The translations under genes and the position numbers were made by a program. The notes under the pieces are model-generated. The model ran no database searches, was not told the DNA's origin, and saw only the letters and a program-made list of their open reading frames with translations. From Gaiellasilicea sp963794385 (GTDB lineage Bacteria; Actinomycetota; Thermoleophilia; Gaiellales; Gaiellaceae), in NCBI GenBank assembly GCA_963794385.1, contig CAWCDT010000010.1:186001-250000 (forward strand): a stretch of DNA of 64,000 nt. Reading direction: 5' to 3'. Shown here one piece after another: positions 36,193-44,306 of the stretch. Numbering within the stretch: position 1 is the first letter of the stretch; every line of letters starts with the position of its first letter.

Positions 36193-36360
36193 CGCCACTG
36201 GCCGGCTGCGCCTCCCGGCCGGCGGAGCCGGCCTCCGGCGCAGCGTCCCGCCGTAGGCGGGCAGATGAATCAGGGCCGCTCGTGGCGCTCTCGCGGCGGC
36301 CCGTACCTCCGTACTGTTCCACCGGCCTACGCACCGCGAGCGGCGCGCCAGAGGCGCTAG
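36189..36360. repeat. Hairpin-rich element with near-perfect terminal inverted repeats
   Basis: CTAGCGCCACTGGC (36189-36202) and GCCAGAGGCGCTAG (36347-36360) are inverted repeats with one mismatch in 14. Inside are nested hairpins: GCTGCGCC/GGCGCAGC enclosing GGCCGGC-GGA-GCCGGCC, then CCCGCC-GTA-GGCGGG, then GGGCCGC/GCGGCCC. No ORF is supported. It overlaps the DUF1353 stop codon and ends 27 bases before the ubiD start. Confidence 0.7.
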
Positions 36361-36387
36361 CTGATGACGCTCCGTAGACTGGGCGCG

Positions 36388-37893
36388 ATGGCCGTCCCCG
36401 CCGACCTGCGCGACTGGATCCGCATGCTCGAGGAGGAAGGCGAGCTCGTCCGGGTCGCCGCCGAGGTCGATCCCGACCTCGAGGTCACGGAGATCGTCGA
36501 CCGGACCGTGAAGGCGGGCGGTCCCGCGCTCCTGTTCGAGCAGCCGAAGGGCTCCAAGCTGCCGCTCCTGATCAACCAGTTCGGTACCGAGCGGCGGATG
36601 TGCCTCGCCTTCGGGGTCGAGCGCCTCGACGACGTCGCCGCGAAGCTCGAGGACGTGCTCGAGATGCAGCCGCCGCAGGGGCTTGCCGAGAAGGTGCGCG
36701 GCCTCCGGAAGCTGAAGTCGATTGCGGGCTCGCTGCCGAAGAAGGTCTCGCGCGGCGCGTGCCAGGAGATCGTCCTCACCGGCGACGAGATCGACCTCGA
36801 TCTGCTCCCGATCCAGCGCTGCTGGCCGGGCGACCCCGCGCCCTTCATCACCCTCCCGGCCGTGATCACGAAGGACCCGCACACGGGCGTGCGCAACGTC
36901 GGCATGTACCGGATGCAGAAGATCGACGCGCGCTCCACGTACATGCACTGGCAGATCCACAAGGACGGACGCGCCGACTACCTCGCCACCGACGGCGTCA
37001 TCCCGGTCGCGGTCGCGCTGGGGCTCGACCCCGTCACGGCCTACTCGGCCAGCGCGCCGCTGCCGAAGCACATCGACGAGCTGATGCTCGCGGGCTTCCT
37101 CAAGGGGGAGCCGATCGAGCTCGTGAAGGCGAAGACGGTCGACCTCGACGTCCCGGCGAACGCCGAGATCGTGCTCGAGGGGACGATCGCGAAGGACGAG
37201 GTCGGGCTCGAAGGGCCGTTCGGCGATCACACCGGCTACTACACGGCCGCGGAGCCGTTTCCCGTCTTCCGGCTCTCGGCGATCACGATGCGCACCGACG
37301 CCGTCTATCCCTCGATCGTCGTCGGCAAGCCGCCCCAGGAGGACGCCTGGCTCGGCAAGGCGACGGAGCGTCTCTTCCTCCCGGCGGTGCGGATGACGGT
37401 GCCGGAGATCGTCGACTACGACCTGCCCATCTCGGGCGCGTTCCACAACTGCGTGATCGTCTCGATCAAGAAGGCGTTCCCCGGTCACGCCCACAAGGTC
37501 ATGCACGCGATCTGGGGTCTCGGGATGCTGAGCCTCTCGAAAGCGGTCGTCGTCGTCGACGCGCACGTGAACGTGCACGACTACAACGAGGTCTTCTTCC
37601 ACGTCGGCGCCAACGTCGATCCGAAGCGCGACGTCGTGCTCGCGGAAGGGCCGCTCGACCACCTCGACCACGCGCCGGCGCTGCAGTTCTTCGGCGGCAA
37701 GATCGGGATCGACGCGACGGCGAAGAGCCCGGCGGAGGGTGCGCGCGAGTGGCCGGAGGAGATCGTGATGACCGACGAAGTCAAGGAGCTGGTCGATCGC
37801 CGCTGGGCCGAGTACGGACTAACGGCGCACGGCGGTGACGACCTGGTAGAGAATGACTCTCGCCGCGGGTTGCGGCAGCTGATACGTCGTTGA
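36388..37893 (+). CDS. UbiD family decarboxylase (probable MqnL-type menaquinone enzyme)
   Basis: A 501-residue prenylated-FMN-dependent decarboxylase. Family hallmarks: RMLEEEGELVRVAAEVDPDL, FGVERLDDVAAKLEDVL, NVGMYRMQKIDARSTYMHWQ and the catalytic acidic region EIVLEGTIAKDEVGLEGPFG then DHTGYY, plus YPSIVVGKPPQEDAW. ATG at 36388 is preferred to 36364 because the family N-terminus begins near PADLRDWIRML. With a UbiX-like gene 2.6 kb downstream and mqnE, mqnA and mqnC beyond, the likely role is decarboxylation in futalosine menaquinone synthesis. Substrate is inferred from context. Confidence 0.88.
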   Translation: MAVPADLRDWIRMLEEEGELVRVAAEVDPDLEVTEIVDRTVKAGGPALLFEQPKGSKLPLLINQFGTERRMCLAFGVERLDDVAAKLEDVLEMQPPQGLAEKVRGLRKLKSIAGSLPKKVSRGACQEIVLTGDEIDLDLLPIQRCWPGDPAPFITLPAVITKDPHTGVRNVGMYRMQKIDARSTYMHWQIHKDGRADYLATDGVIPVAVALGLDPVTAYSASAPLPKHIDELMLAGFLKGEPIELVKAKTVDLDVPANAEIVLEGTIAKDEVGLEGPFGDHTGYYTAAEPFPVFRLSAITMRTDAVYPSIVVGKPPQEDAWLGKATERLFLPAVRMTVPEIVDYDLPISGAFHNCVIVSIKKAFPGHAHKVMHAIWGLGMLSLSKAVVVVDAHVNVHDYNEVFFHVGANVDPKRDVVLAEGPLDHLDHAPALQFFGGKIGIDATAKSPAEGAREWPEEIVMTDEVKELVDRRWAEYGLTAHGGDDLVENDSRRGLRQLIRR

Positions 37894-37927
37894 CAGCGCG
37901 GGTCGCGCAGGGGTTGAATCCAGTCAC

Positions 37928-38840
37928 TTGAGCGAGAACGACCAGCCGCATCTGCCGTCGCCGAGCCTCTGGCCGATCGGCTTCGCGATTGGCATCGCAT
38001 GCATCCTCACCGGGCTCGTGGTCAGCCCGATCGCCGCCGTCGTCGGTGCGGTGATCGCGGTCATCTTCGGGTTCCTCTGGATCAGGGACGTGACGAAGCC
38101 GGTGCGGGCGCCCGCCCCGGAGGTCGAGCCGGAAGCCCGCCCGCTTCTCGAGCCGGCTCCGATCGAGACGGCTCCCGACCAGGAGCTCAAGGCCTATCCG
38201 CGCAACACGTTCCTCTCCGGCGCGACGCTCGGCCTCGGGGCTCTGATCGGGGGCATCGTCACCCTGCCCGTGCTCGGCTTCGCGGTCCTGCCGGCCTTCA
38301 CGAACCAGGAAGAGCAGAACACCGTGCTGGGCCCGATCGAGGACTTCCCGGAAGGGACGTTCGTGATCGCCACCTACCTGGAGAACGTCGAGGTCGGCGA
38401 GGTGACGAGGCGCACGATGTATGTCCGCAACAACGGCCGCATCGACGGCGAGCCGAGCTTCACGCTCATCTACTCCCGCTGTGCCCACCTCGGCTGCCCC
38501 GTGCAGCCGAACGGCCTCATCTTCACCGACCAGGCGAAGGAGATCGGCCCGCACCACGCGCGAGGTCACGCCGACCCTCGCGACCGGCTTCGGCTGCCCC
38601 TGCCACGGGGGCCAGTACGACACGGAGGGGAACCGGACGGCGGGGCCGCCCGTGCGCGCGCTCGACCGATGCGAGTTCTCGATCGTCGACGGCCAGCTCG
38701 TGCTCGGGCCGTTCTTCAGCGTGGCAAAGGTCGAGGGCGCCGGCGCCACTGCCAAGATCTTCAAGTACGGCCGCCAGCCCCCCGGCGTGCACGTCGACGG
38801 CGCGTCCGCCTGGCTCTACCCGCTCGAGGTGCCTCGCTAG
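37928..38840 (+). CDS. Rieske iron-sulfur protein of the bc complex, one frame break
   Basis: A Rieske protein of about 303 residues with two N-terminal membrane segments (FAIGIACILTGLVVSPIAAV and VGAVIAVIFGFLW) and a third before the Rieske domain (TLGLGALIGGIVTLPVLGFA). The [2Fe-2S] ligands are in SRCAHLGCPVQPNG and GCPCHGGQYDTEGN. A one-base shift near 38555 separates the two ligand loops; both halves match the family, so a base error is likely. TTG start at 37928 (SENDQPHLPSPSLWPIGF). First gene of the bc unit: Rieske, cytochrome b, subunit IV-cytochrome c. Confidence 0.9.
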
Positions 38841-38842
38841 CG

Positions 38843-39637
38843 ATGGCCGTCGCCTCCCCGAAGAAGTCGAGTAAGAGCACCCTCAAGGACGTGGCGCTCT
38901 ACCCACTCGACTGGCTCGAGGAGCGCTCCGGTCTCGTCGGCGGGACCAGATACTTCCTCTACCGCCGCGTCCCGCGCGACTCCAGCTGGTTCCACACGCT
39001 GGGCTCGGCAACGCTGACGGCCTTCATCGTCCAGGCGGTCACGGGCGTCGTGCTCGCGATGTTCTACAAGCCGGATCCCGACTCCGCCTACCAGTCGATC
39101 CAGCACATCACGAACGACGTCACGCTCGGCTGGCTCGTCCGCGGCATGCACAAGTGGGGCGCCAGCGTCTTCATCATCCTCATGTTCTTCCACATGGCGC
39201 GGGTCTTCCTCTTCGGCGCCTACAAGTACCCGCGCGAGCTGAACTGGATCGTCGGCGTGCTCCTGCTCGCACTGGGCATGCTCGAGGGCTTCACCGGCTA
39301 CCTGCTCCCGTGGGATCAGACGGCCTACTGGGCGACGGTCGTGGGGATCAACCTGAACGGGACCGCCCCGATCATCGGCCCGTTCCTCGCCCAGTTTCTC
39401 TCCGGCGGGGCCGAGATCGGAAACGACGCGCTGAGCATGTTCTACTCGCTGCACATGCTCGTCATCCCCGGCGCGATCATCGGCCTGATCCTGTTGCACC
39501 TCTACCTCGTCGTCCGCCTCGGCGTCAGCTCGCCGCCGTGGTCGGACGTCGCGGCGGGTCGCGACCGCGCCGAGGCGCCGCCGCCGACGACCGGTCGCGC
39601 CGGGCTCATCCGGCCGGGAGGCCGTGGCAATGGCTAG
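38843..39637 (+). CDS. Cytochrome b N-terminal subunit (cytochrome b6-like)
   Basis: A 264-residue cytochrome b with four main membrane helices. Four heme histidines are visible in the expected pairs: RGMHKWGAS and MFFHMARVF on one helix, YSLHMLVIPG and LILLHLYLV on another. GYLLPWDQTAYWATVVG is the conserved quinol-site loop. The length corresponds to the b6 half of a split cytochrome b; the C-terminal helices are on the next gene. ATG at 38843, two bases after the Rieske stop. It oxidises menaquinol with the Rieske protein. Confidence 0.92.
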   Translation: MAVASPKKSSKSTLKDVALYPLDWLEERSGLVGGTRYFLYRRVPRDSSWFHTLGSATLTAFIVQAVTGVVLAMFYKPDPDSAYQSIQHITNDVTLGWLVRGMHKWGASVFIILMFFHMARVFLFGAYKYPRELNWIVGVLLLALGMLEGFTGYLLPWDQTAYWATVVGINLNGTAPIIGPFLAQFLSGGAEIGNDALSMFYSLHMLVIPGAIIGLILLHLYLVVRLGVSSPPWSDVAAGRDRAEAPPPTTGRAGLIRPGGRGNG

Positions 39638-40454
39638 CCGCCGGGTCGAGGAGCGCCGCGCGGAGTACAAGCGCTACAAGGAGGACGTCCAGCGCGAGGG
39701 GAAGTCGTTCTTCCCGCACGCGATGTTCCACGACACGGTGATGAGCCTCGTGGTCGTCTGCGTGATCGTCGCGCTGGCGTGCGTCTGGTACTTCACCGCC
39801 GAGGGCTCCGAGGATCCGGGCCTGCTCGGGCCCCACTTCACCGAGGAGGCCGATCCGGGCACGACCGACTTCATCCCGCGCCCGGACTGGTTCTTCTACT
39901 TCCTCTTCTACCTGCTCCGGATCTTCAAGTGGCCGGACACGGTCGTCCTCGCCACGGTCGGGATCCCCAACATCCTGCTCGCGATCCTGATCGCGCTCCC
40001 GTTCATCGACCTGCGGCGCGAGCGGCGGCTGCTGCGCCGCCCGGTCGCGATCGTGGCCGCGATCGTCGTCGTGCTCGCGATGGGCACGCTCACCTACAAG
40101 GGCGCGACGGCCACGGAGGCGCTGGGATCGGAGCTGCGGGAGGCCGTCCCCGAGTGGGCAGCCGCCCAGGGCTTCGAGGACAACGAGGACGCAGTCGCGG
40201 GCGCGGAGATCTTCGCGAGCTCGGGCTGCGGGCAGTGCCACCAGTACATGGGCACGGGCTCGTCGAACCTGGGCGCGCCCGACCTCACCGACATTGGCGC
40301 GTCGGGCCGCGGGCCCGAGTACTTCGCCACCTACGTCACCAATCCGGCGCAGTTCGGGAACAACGTCATGCCGCCCTACGCGGGCCTCGGCGAGGAGAAC
40401 CTCCAGAAGCTCGGCGTGTTCCTCGACGCCTCCAAGGGCCCGCAAGACGAGTAG
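39624..40454 (+). CDS. Cytochrome b subunit IV fused to cytochrome c
   Basis: A 276-residue fusion. Residues about 30-160 are subunit IV-like: FFPHAMFHDTVMSLVVVCVI, the PEWY-like quinol loop as RPDWFFYFLFYLLRIFK, and helices TVGIPNILLAILIALPFID and PVAIVAAIVVVLAMGTLTY. Residues about 185-276 form a monoheme cytochrome c with CGQCH at about 202-206 and an axial Met in NNVMPPYAGLGEE. GTG at 39624 (or ATG 39630) overlaps the cytochrome b stop. Together with Rieske and b6 it makes a four-function bc complex in three genes. Confidence 0.9.
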   Translation: MAMASRRVEERRAEYKRYKEDVQREGKSFFPHAMFHDTVMSLVVVCVIVALACVWYFTAEGSEDPGLLGPHFTEEADPGTTDFIPRPDWFFYFLFYLLRIFKWPDTVVLATVGIPNILLAILIALPFIDLRRERRLLRRPVAIVAAIVVVLAMGTLTYKGATATEALGSELREAVPEWAAAQGFEDNEDAVAGAEIFASSGCGQCHQYMGTGSSNLGAPDLTDIGASGRGPEYFATYVTNPAQFGNNVMPPYAGLGEENLQKLGVFLDASKGPQDE

Positions 40455-40460
40455 CCAGAC

Positions 40461-41045
40461 ATGAACGTCTTCCTCGGCGTCACGGGCGCGTCGGGCGCGC
40501 CCTACGCCGCCCGGCTGCTGCGCGCGCTCGCCGAATCCGGCTGCGAGGTCGGGCTCGCGGCCTCGGCCGCCGGGGTGGAGGTGCTGGCGACCGAGCTCTA
40601 CCGCGACGCCTCTCTGCCGCGCGAGGAGGTGCTCGAGCGCTTCACCGGCGACGCCGCGAACGTGACCGTCTACGGCGTCAACGACTACAAGAGCCCCTAC
40701 GCGTCCGGCTCGGCCAAGGTCGACGCGTACGTCGTCTGCCCATGTTCGATGTCGACCGTGGGCACGCTCGCGACGGGGGCGATGGCGAACCTGATCCATC
40801 GCGCCGCCTCGGTCGCGCTCAAAGAGGGGCGCAAGCTCGTGCTCGTGCCCCGTGAGACGCCGCTCTCGTTCATCCACCTGAACGGCCTCGCGACGCTGCA
40901 GCAGGCGGGGGCGGTGATCCTCTTCGCCGCGCCGGGCTTCTACCACGGCGCCGAGACGATCGACGACCTCGTCGACTTCGTCGTCGCGCGGATCCTCGAC
41001 CAGCTCGGCCTCGACAATACGCTGATGAAGCGGTGGGGCCAGTGA
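40461..41045 (+). CDS. ubiX: UbiX family flavin prenyltransferase (probable MqnM-type)
   Basis: A 194-residue UbiX-like enzyme that prenylates FMN to make the cofactor of UbiD decarboxylases. Motifs: VFLGVTGASGAPYAARLLRA, YVVCPCSMSTVGTLATGAMA and LVLVPRETPLSFIHLNGLAT. ATG at 40461 is seven bases after the cytochrome c stop, so it shares transcription with the bc complex. It presumably activates the UbiD-like enzyme at 36388. Its stop overlaps the next GTG. Confidence 0.93.
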   Translation: MNVFLGVTGASGAPYAARLLRALAESGCEVGLAASAAGVEVLATELYRDASLPREEVLERFTGDAANVTVYGVNDYKSPYASGSAKVDAYVVCPCSMSTVGTLATGAMANLIHRAASVALKEGRKLVLVPRETPLSFIHLNGLATLQQAGAVILFAAPGFYHGAETIDDLVDFVVARILDQLGLDNTLMKRWGQ

Positions 41046-41728
41046 CTCACGAAAGCGGAACGCTCCCGGCCGAGGGCGTCCGCGCCATGTTCGACCGGAT
41101 CGCGCCCGTGTACGACGCGATGAACCGGCTGATGACGGCCGGGCTCGACCAGCGCTGGCGCCGTCTGACCGCAGACTCGGTGGTGGCGTCGGGAGACCGG
41201 GTGCTCGACGCGTGCTGCGGGACCGGCGACCTCGCAGTCGCGGCTCGACGGGCGGGCGCCGGCGAAGTCGTCGGGCTCGACTTCTCCGAGCGGATGCTCG
41301 AGCGGGCGCGGCGCAAGGACGCGTCGGTCGAGTGGATCCAGGGCGACCTGCTCGAGCTGCCGTTCGGGGACGCCTCGTTCGACGCGGCGACCGTCGGCTT
41401 CGGCGTCCGCAACGTGGCCGACCTCGAGCGGGGCCTGGCCGAGCTGCGGCGCGTGCTCCGTCCCGGCGGCCGGGTCGGGGTGCTCGAGATCACGCGCCCG
41501 CGCGGGGCGCTGCGCCTCTTCTTCCGGCTCTGGTTCGACGTGCTGATCCCGCTGGCGGGCAAGATCCTTCCAGGTGGCAAGGCGTACACGTACCTGCCGG
41601 CGAGCGTGCGCCGCTTTCCGGGCCCGGACGACCTGGCCGGGCTCCTGAGCGCGCAGGGCTTCTCGGACGTGAGCTACCGGCGCCTCGCCGGCGGCATCGT
41701 CGCCCTGCACACGGGAACAGCAGCGTGA
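41042..41728 (+). CDS. menG: Demethylmenaquinone methyltransferase
   Basis: A 228-residue UbiE/MenG-type SAM methyltransferase. FDRIAPVYDAMNRLMTAGLD is the family N-terminus. The SAM motif is VLDACCGTGDLAVAARRAG; later FGVRNVADLERGLAELRRVL and AYTYLPASVRRFPGPDDLAG. It performs the last methylation to menaquinone. GTG at 41042 overlaps the ubiX stop (GTGA). Its own stop lies in the left direct repeat of a hairpin-rich insertion that separates it from the polyprenyl synthase gene. Confidence 0.92.
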   Translation: MTHESGTLPAEGVRAMFDRIAPVYDAMNRLMTAGLDQRWRRLTADSVVASGDRVLDACCGTGDLAVAARRAGAGEVVGLDFSERMLERARRKDASVEWIQGDLLELPFGDASFDAATVGFGVRNVADLERGLAELRRVLRPGGRVGVLEITRPRGALRLFFRLWFDVLIPLAGKILPGGKAYTYLPASVRRFPGPDDLAGLLSAQGFSDVSYRRLAGGIVALHTGTAA

Positions 41729-41882
41729 CGCAGTCACGCTGCCAGGAGGGGGTTCGGGGGAACCGACGGGTTCCCCCGAAGGAACGCGCCGATGCGGAGC
41801 ATCGGCGACAGCGCGCAGGGGGCCCGCGGGGAACCGGGTTTCCCCGCGCGACCGAGCCGGAGGCGAGGGAGGCAGCGTGACG
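41720..41882. repeat. Hairpin cluster flanked by 11-base direct repeats
   Basis: GCAGCGTGACG occurs at 41720-41730 and again at 41872-41882. The left copy contains the menG stop, the right copy the GTG start of the next gene. Between them are hairpins: AGCGTGAC-GCA-GTCACGCT (41722-41740), TTCGGGGGAACC/GGTTCCCCCGAA (41753-41780), CGATGC-GGA-GCATCG (41790-41804) and CGCGGGGAA/TTCCCCGCG (41825-41848). The layout fits an inserted palindromic element with a target-site duplication that split a former GTGA-type gene overlap. Confidence 0.7.
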
Positions 41883-42782
41883 ACGCTCGACGACGTCCGG
41901 GCGCTGCCGGGGCTGGAGGCCTACATGGAGGAGGTCGAGGACAGCCTCGCCACGGCCGTCGCCTCGCACGGCGGCCGGGAGGCCGAGGTCGGCGCCGGCG
42001 CGCTCGCCGCCGGCGGCAAGCGGCTGCGGCCGATGCTCGCCTTCCTCTCGACGCCGCCGGGTGGAGAGCCGCCCGTCGCTGCCGGCGTCGCGGTCGAGCT
42101 CGTCCACATGGCGACGCTCGTCCACGACGATCTGATCGACGGCGCAGCCCTCCGGCGGGGCAAGACCTCGGCGTGGGCGGCCCACGGCGCATCCGCTGCC
42201 CGCGCCACGGGCGACTTCCTCTTCGCGCGCGCTTTCGCGGTGCTCACGGCTGCGGGGGACGTCGACGCCGTTGCGCTCCTCGCCGAGGCCTCGCTCTGTC
42301 TCGCCCGCGGCGAGGCGCTTCAGCGGCGGCAGCGAAACGATCCCGACACCCCGGTCGAGTCCTACCTCGAGCGTTGCGCGCTCAAGACGGGGAAGCTCTT
42401 CGAGGCGGCGTGCTCGCTCGGCTCGGGCGGCCCGCTCGCCCGCTTCGGCCTCAAGCTCGGCGTCGCGTTCCAGATCGCCGACGACATCCTCGACTGCTCG
42501 GGCGACACGATCGAGACGGGCAAGGTCGCCGGCACCGACCTGCGCGACGGCACGCCGACCCTGCCGCTCCTGCTCGCCGCGCGCGATGACGCGGTCGTGC
42601 GTGCGGCGCTCGCCGGCGGTCCCCTCGAGGGCGTGCTCGTCCGCGTCGCTGCGACCGGCGCTCTCGAGCGGGCTCGCGAGGTGGCACTCGACTACGCTAG
42701 GGAGGCGCGCGAGAGCCTGAACGGGCTTCACCGGGAGGAGCTCGAGTCGCTCGCGGATGCTGTCGTAAACAGGAGACGCTGA
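41877..42782 (+). CDS. Polyprenyl (heptaprenyl-type) diphosphate synthase
   Basis: A 301-residue trans-prenyl synthase for the menaquinone side chain. The first Asp-rich motif appears as LVHDDLIDGA, a shortened DDxxD. The second is QIADDILDCSGDTIETGKVA, with KVAGTDLRDGTPTLPLLL after it. Also GGKRLRPMLAFLS near the N-terminus. GTG at 41877 is inside the right direct repeat of the upstream element. Chain length cannot be told from sequence alone. Confidence 0.88.
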   Translation: MTTLDDVRALPGLEAYMEEVEDSLATAVASHGGREAEVGAGALAAGGKRLRPMLAFLSTPPGGEPPVAAGVAVELVHMATLVHDDLIDGAALRRGKTSAWAAHGASAARATGDFLFARAFAVLTAAGDVDAVALLAEASLCLARGEALQRRQRNDPDTPVESYLERCALKTGKLFEAACSLGSGGPLARFGLKLGVAFQIADDILDCSGDTIETGKVAGTDLRDGTPTLPLLLAARDDAVVRAALAGGPLEGVLVRVAATGALERAREVALDYAREARESLNGLHREELESLADAVVNRRR

Positions 42783-42789
42783 GACGCTG

Positions 42790-43896
42790 ATGGCCACTCT
42801 CGCCCGCACAGCCACGCTCGATCCGATCTGGGACAAGGTCGAGGCCGGGGAGCGCCTCGATTTCGAGGACGGGCTGGCGCTGCTCGAGACCGACGACCTG
42901 CTCGGCCTGGGCGAGCTCGCCGACCGCGCCCGTCGCCTGCGGGGCGGCACGGACGAGGTCTACTTCGTCCAGAACCTCTATCTGAACCAGACGAACGTCT
43001 GCCGCGTGAAATGCAAGTTCTGCGCCTTCGCCGCAACGCGGAAGCAGGAGCACGCCTACACGATCTCCACGGACGAGCTCGTCGAGGACGCGGTCCGGCA
43101 GCGGGAGCTGACCGGCTTCACCGAGATCCACATGGTCAACGGTGAGAACCCGCACGTCGACTTCGACTTCTACGTCGACACGGTGCGGGCGCTGAAGAGC
43201 GCGCTCCCGGACGTGCACCTGAAGCTCTACACCGCGTCGGAGATCCACCACATGACGACGCTGTCGGGGCTGTCGCACGAGGAGGTGCTGCGCGAGCTGA
43301 AGGAGGCCGGGCTCGGCTCGCTCCCCGGCGGCGGCGCCGAGGTGTTCGCCGAGCGGGTGCGCAAGCTGATCGCGCCCGGCAAGGAGCACCCGGACTACTG
43401 GTTCCGCACGCACGACGCCGCGCACCGGCTCGGGATCCCGACCCACTGCACGCTGCTCTACGGGCACGTCGAGACCTACGAGGAGCGGGTCGACCACCTG
43501 CTGCGGCTCCGGGCCCAGCAGGACGAGACCGGCGGCTTCCTCGCCTTCATCCCGCTCGCCTTCCACCCCGAGAACACCGTCTTCGAGCGGCGCGGCTGGC
43601 GGCATACAACCGGCTCCGACGACCTGAAGATGCTCGCCGTCTCGCGCCTGCTGCTCGACAACGTCCCGAACGTGAAGGCCTACTGGATCATGATGGGGAT
43701 GCCGCTCGCCGCGGTCGCGCTCCACTTCGGCGCGAACGACGTCCAGGGCACCGTCGTCCGCGAGCAGATCTTCCACGCCGCGGGTGCGACCACCGAGACC
43801 GAGCAGAAGATCGAGCAGCTCGTCCGGTTCGTCAAGGACGCGGGCCGGATCCCCGTGCAGCGCGACACGCTCTACAACGAGCTCAAGCGATGGTGA
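42790..43896 (+). CDS. mqnE: Aminofutalosine synthase
   Basis: A 368-residue radical SAM enzyme that joins the MqnA product to SAM to make 6-amino-6-deoxyfutalosine. The cluster motif is CRVKCKFCAFAATRKQEHAY. Family stretches include EIHMVNGENPHVDFDFY, LGSLPGGGAEVFAERVRKLI and TLLYGHVETYEERVDHLLRL. ATG at 42790, eight bases after the prenyl synthase. The aminofutalosine variant (rather than MqnB-first) is inferred from MqnE itself. Confidence 0.94.
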   Translation: MATLARTATLDPIWDKVEAGERLDFEDGLALLETDDLLGLGELADRARRLRGGTDEVYFVQNLYLNQTNVCRVKCKFCAFAATRKQEHAYTISTDELVEDAVRQRELTGFTEIHMVNGENPHVDFDFYVDTVRALKSALPDVHLKLYTASEIHHMTTLSGLSHEEVLRELKEAGLGSLPGGGAEVFAERVRKLIAPGKEHPDYWFRTHDAAHRLGIPTHCTLLYGHVETYEERVDHLLRLRAQQDETGGFLAFIPLAFHPENTVFERRGWRHTTGSDDLKMLAVSRLLLDNVPNVKAYWIMMGMPLAAVALHFGANDVQGTVVREQIFHAAGATTETEQKIEQLVRFVKDAGRIPVQRDTLYNELKRW

Positions 43897-44306
43897 CCCT
43901 GAGCCAGACGATCCCGGCACTGCCGGTCCGCAACGCCGCCGCGGCGGTCGATTTCTACCGCGACAAGCTCGGCTTCGACGTGCTCCACCACGACGGCGGC
44001 TTCGCCGTGCTCTGCCGCGACGAGGCCGTGCTGCATCTCTGGGAGGCGAGCGACGAGAGCTGGCGGGAGCGCGGCCCTGGGGAGCCGCCCGTCTGCTCTG
44101 GCGCCGAGTCGTTCATCGCCGGAACGGCGAGCTGCCGGATCGTCGCGAACGGGATCGACGAGCTCTACAAGGAGATGCGCGACCGGGACGTGCTCCATCG
44201 AGTGTCGAAGGAGGGCGTGGACGACACCGACTTCGGGACGCGGGAGTTCGCGACCCTCGACCAGGACGGCAACCTCGTCACGTTCTTCCAGTGGGTGTCG
44301 GCATGA
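43890..44306 (+). CDS. VOC/bleomycin-resistance-like protein in the mqn operon
   Basis: A 138-residue vicinal-oxygen-chelate fold protein. The first repeat is IPALPVRNAAAAVDFYRDKL then GFDVLHHDGGFAVL; a later strand region reads FATLDQDGNLVTFFQWV. The closest type is bleomycin-binding (BLMA) rather than a metal enzyme, since the His/Glu metal set is not clear. ATG 43890 overlaps mqnE by seven bases and its stop overlaps mqnA, so it is fully embedded in the menaquinone operon. Role unknown. Confidence 0.8.
   Translation: MVTLSQTIPALPVRNAAAAVDFYRDKLGFDVLHHDGGFAVLCRDEAVLHLWEASDESWRERGPGEPPVCSGAESFIAGTASCRIVANGIDELYKEMRDRDVLHRVSKEGVDDTDFGTREFATLDQDGNLVTFFQWVSA

Noticed and set aside
37928..39637. 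A single Rieske-cytochrome b fusion protein
   Set aside because: The apparent fusion arises because the Rieske frame shift happens to enter the cytochrome b frame; the Rieske C-terminal half with CPCHGGQYD is in the other frame and has its own stop at 38840.
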